NCBI GenBank assembly: GCA_964395665.1
Contig: CAYNDH010000031.1
Span: 1 to 33,104 of the forward strand
DNA: 33,104 nucleotides
Source of the DNA: JAEZAF01 sp964395665
Lineage (GTDB): Bacteria > Chloroflexota > Anaerolineae > Aggregatilineales > Phototrophicaceae
Direction of reading: 5' to 3'
Notes under the pieces: generated by a model
The model's database searches: none
Seen by the model: the letters and a program-made list of their open reading frames with translations, nothing else
Told to the model about the DNA's origin: nothing
Part shown: positions 31,378-33,104 of the stretch, piece after piece
Position numbering within the stretch: the first letter of the stretch is position 1
Layout: each line of letters opens with the position of its first letter
Translations under genes and position numbers: made by a program

Positions 31378-32597
31378 CCACTTCGAATCAGCATCCACAC
31401 GATGATCCTGCTGCGGATCTGCCCGAAGAAATCGCAGCACTTTACCGCCAACAGCTTATCTCAGCAGAGGATATTGCCCCTATGACACAGCTACGAGACG
31501 AACTGATGCAGTCTGCTCCACCGCCGCGAGATGATTTTCAGGGACAGCTTGCCGAGCGCCTGAAATCTGAATTTCCGCAGCCGAAACGTTCACCTGTCCG
31601 GCGCATCATCCCCAAACGCCGCGCCGCACGGATCGCACTGCTGGCGGCGGTCCTCATCATCGGTGTGGGAACCGCGCTGGCAGTCAGTGTGCTGATGCAG
31701 CGCTTCACGGATTTTGATGCCGGTCTGAAAGCCATTTTCGAACAGGGGCGCGGCCATGAGATCTACGGCGTCAGCCAGACGATTGAGGATTACACCGTCT
31801 CGGTCGAATGGGCCTATGCGGACGGCAACCGCCTGATTGTGGCCTTCATGATTCAGGGCAAGCCGGGTGAACAGTATACGAACCTGCTCAGCCACGTACA
31901 CTTACTCCGATTACGGAGCGATGGAACAAATATCCCGCTTCAGCAGGGGATGACAGCACTGCTCGACAGCAGCGGAGAGCCGATCATCTCCGATGATCCA
32001 ACGGCCTTGACGACTTCTGATCGCACCCTGAGTATTTTCACCTATGATCTGAGCGGCATCAGGGATCGCGGGCTTTCGTCACTCGACTTGCAGCTTGAGG
32101 TAAAAGTAGCTGCATTGACACTACAACAGCGCACACAGACTCCACTCGAAGACCTGACATCGACAGAGATCACGCCGGAAGAACATTTCTTTCTCGACTT
32201 CAGTGTGCCGCTGGTGAACGATCAGCGCGTATTCAACACACCGATCATGGCGACCGATCAGGATGTAACCATCACGCTGACGCAGGCCAGTGTTTCACCT
32301 TCACAGACTCGCGTCCTCATCTGCTTCCCGCCGCCTGATCCGGCGCGTCAGTGGACCGCCATCCCGCGTCTGACGACAGCCGACGGTGCCAACGGTGAAG
32401 TCCCCGGCGGCGGTGGTGTGAATACCTTCATGGATGGAGAACTGGCGTGCAGTGATTTCACCTATAACGCCGGGATGTACGATTACAGCGGCGAATGGCA
32501 GCTTGAGATCACCGAACTGGTTGGCTTTGGCAGCGGCGGCGGCAGTGACCAGCAGCGCATCGCCGGATCGTGGAAATTTGCCTTCACTGTGCCTTAA
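31374..32597 (+). CDS. Probable membrane anti-sigma factor
   Basis: A 407-residue protein with the layout of DUF4179-type anti-sigma factors. The N-terminal 70 residues are cytoplasmic and helical (EEIAALYRQQLI to QGQLAERLKSEF), a basic segment (RRIIPKRRAAR) and one membrane helix near 84-107 (IALLAAVLIIGVGTALAVSVL) follow, and the remaining 300 residues are an extracytoplasmic beta-rich domain. It has no typical zinc HxxxCxxC motif, so it would bind sigma by helices alone. Its start overlaps the sigma gene's stop by 4 bases, which supports the pairing. The signal it senses is not predictable. Confidence 0.75.
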   Translation: MTTSNQHPHDDPAADLPEEIAALYRQQLISAEDIAPMTQLRDELMQSAPPPRDDFQGQLAERLKSEFPQPKRSPVRRIIPKRRAARIALLAAVLIIGVGTALAVSVLMQRFTDFDAGLKAIFEQGRGHEIYGVSQTIEDYTVSVEWAYADGNRLIVAFMIQGKPGEQYTNLLSHVHLLRLRSDGTNIPLQQGMTALLDSSGEPIISDDPTALTTSDRTLSIFTYDLSGIRDRGLSSLDLQLEVKVAALTLQQRTQTPLEDLTSTEITPEEHFFLDFSVPLVNDQRVFNTPIMATDQDVTITLTQASVSPSQTRVLICFPPPDPARQWTAIPRLTTADGANGEVPGGGGVNTFMDGELACSDFTYNAGMYDYSGEWQLEITELVGFGSGGGSDQQRIAGSWKFAFTVP

Positions 32598-32641
32598 AAT
32601 GTGATGGTATCTCGCACTCATCATACGGAAGGGCCGCAGCC

Positions 32642-33104
32642 TTGCAGATTCGTGATTTAACACCTGACGATCAGGATGCCATTCAGCAGGTCGCACAGAT
32701 ACTGGTGGACGGATTCGCCCAGCACTGGCCGGATGCATGGCCGACGATCACCGACGCGCTGGAAGAAGTGCAGGAGTCCTTCGAAGCAGGCCGCATCAGC
32801 CGGATTGCGGTCGATGAAGGCGGCACGGTCCTCGGCTGGATCGGTGGACAGCACGCTTACGCACAGGTCTGGGAACTGCACCCGCTGGTCGTGCGGCCCG
32901 ATCAGCAGGGCAAGGGCATCGGGCGGATGCTGGTGCAGGATTTAGAACAGCGTGTCCGCGAAAAAGGCGGCCTGACGCTGATGCTCGGCTCCGACGATCA
33001 GGATGACATGACCACGCTGTCCGGTGTCGATCTCTACGGCAATCTGTGGGAAGCGGTCGCCAGTATCCGCAACCTGCGCGGCCATCCGTATACATTTTAC
33101 GAGA
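32642..33104 (+). CDS. GNAT acetyltransferase, cut by window edge
   Basis: At least 154 residues, still open at the window edge. The TTG start is preceded by GGAAGGG 8 bases upstream. The acetyl-CoA loop is LHPLVVRPDQQGKGIGRMLV (Q-x-x-G-x-G), preceded by GTVLGWIGGQ and followed by LGSDDQDDMTTLSGVDLY and NLRGHPYTFYE. The last part, with IRNLRGHPYTFYE, resembles aminoglycoside 6'-N-acetyltransferase-like GNATs, but drug inactivation should not be assumed. It begins 45 bases after the anti-sigma gene. Confidence 0.85.
   Translation, partial: MQIRDLTPDDQDAIQQVAQILVDGFAQHWPDAWPTITDALEEVQESFEAGRISRIAVDEGGTVLGWIGGQHAYAQVWELHPLVVRPDQQGKGIGRMLVQDLEQRVREKGGLTLMLGSDDQDDMTTLSGVDLYGNLWEAVASIRNLRGHPYTFYE

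Noticed and set aside
32642..33104. An aminoglycoside resistance gene
   Set aside because: The IRNLRGHPYTFYE end recalls 6'-acetyltransferase-like GNATs, but GNAT substrates are not predictable from such similarity and the gene is incomplete here.

Overview
The window reads as a stretch of a Chloroflexota chromosome, probably Anaerolineae-like. This is inferred from gene content, moderately high GC and Chloroflexota-style GTAGGGG-type intergenic palindromes; no rRNA or other taxonomic marker is present. Most of it is housekeeping. The left part (1-9.7 kb) carries a uracil-DNA glycosylase-like protein, an acyl-CoA dehydrogenase, a TPR protein, RNase J, a bifunctional-nuclease-family protein, and a replication block: DnaB helicase, a DnaD-like protein, and a single polypeptide with two DnaC/IstB-type AAA+ ATPase domains in tandem.

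The middle (10-20.3 kb) has a double GNAT acetyltransferase next to a ketol-acid reductoisomerase-like protein that has lost its metal ligands, a HEAT-repeat protein, an unknown protein, and a minus-strand run: Der GTPase with a charged tail, a GNAT, an ABC-2-type permease, and a large membrane protein with a Gln/Gly/Ser-rich region. A zinc-ribbon membrane protein follows.

At 20.3-23.9 kb lies the accessory part: a lower-GC restriction-modification module. It has a D12-class adenine methyltransferase overlapping a SacI-family-like endonuclease, set between the zinc-ribbon gene and an MFS transporter. It carries a tandem duplication with a 1362-bp period running from inside the endonuclease gene to inside the MFS gene, with the 7-mer ggcgcga at all three boundaries. 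The result is two apparently identical methyltransferase genes, one intact and one beheaded endonuclease, and an intact MFS gene plus an orphan MFS tail. It is either a very recent methyltransferase dosage event or an assembly artefact, and is the best candidate in the window for something new.

The right part (25-33.1 kb) has a VTC-domain protein overlapping a DUF4956 membrane protein, a secreted pectinacetylesterase/Notum-family protein, HtpG with a long acidic tail, an ECF sigma factor overlapping its probable anti-sigma factor, and a GNAT cut by the window edge. Several intergenic gaps hold palindromic repeat elements. I saw no tRNA, rRNA, CRISPR array, transposase or replication origin.
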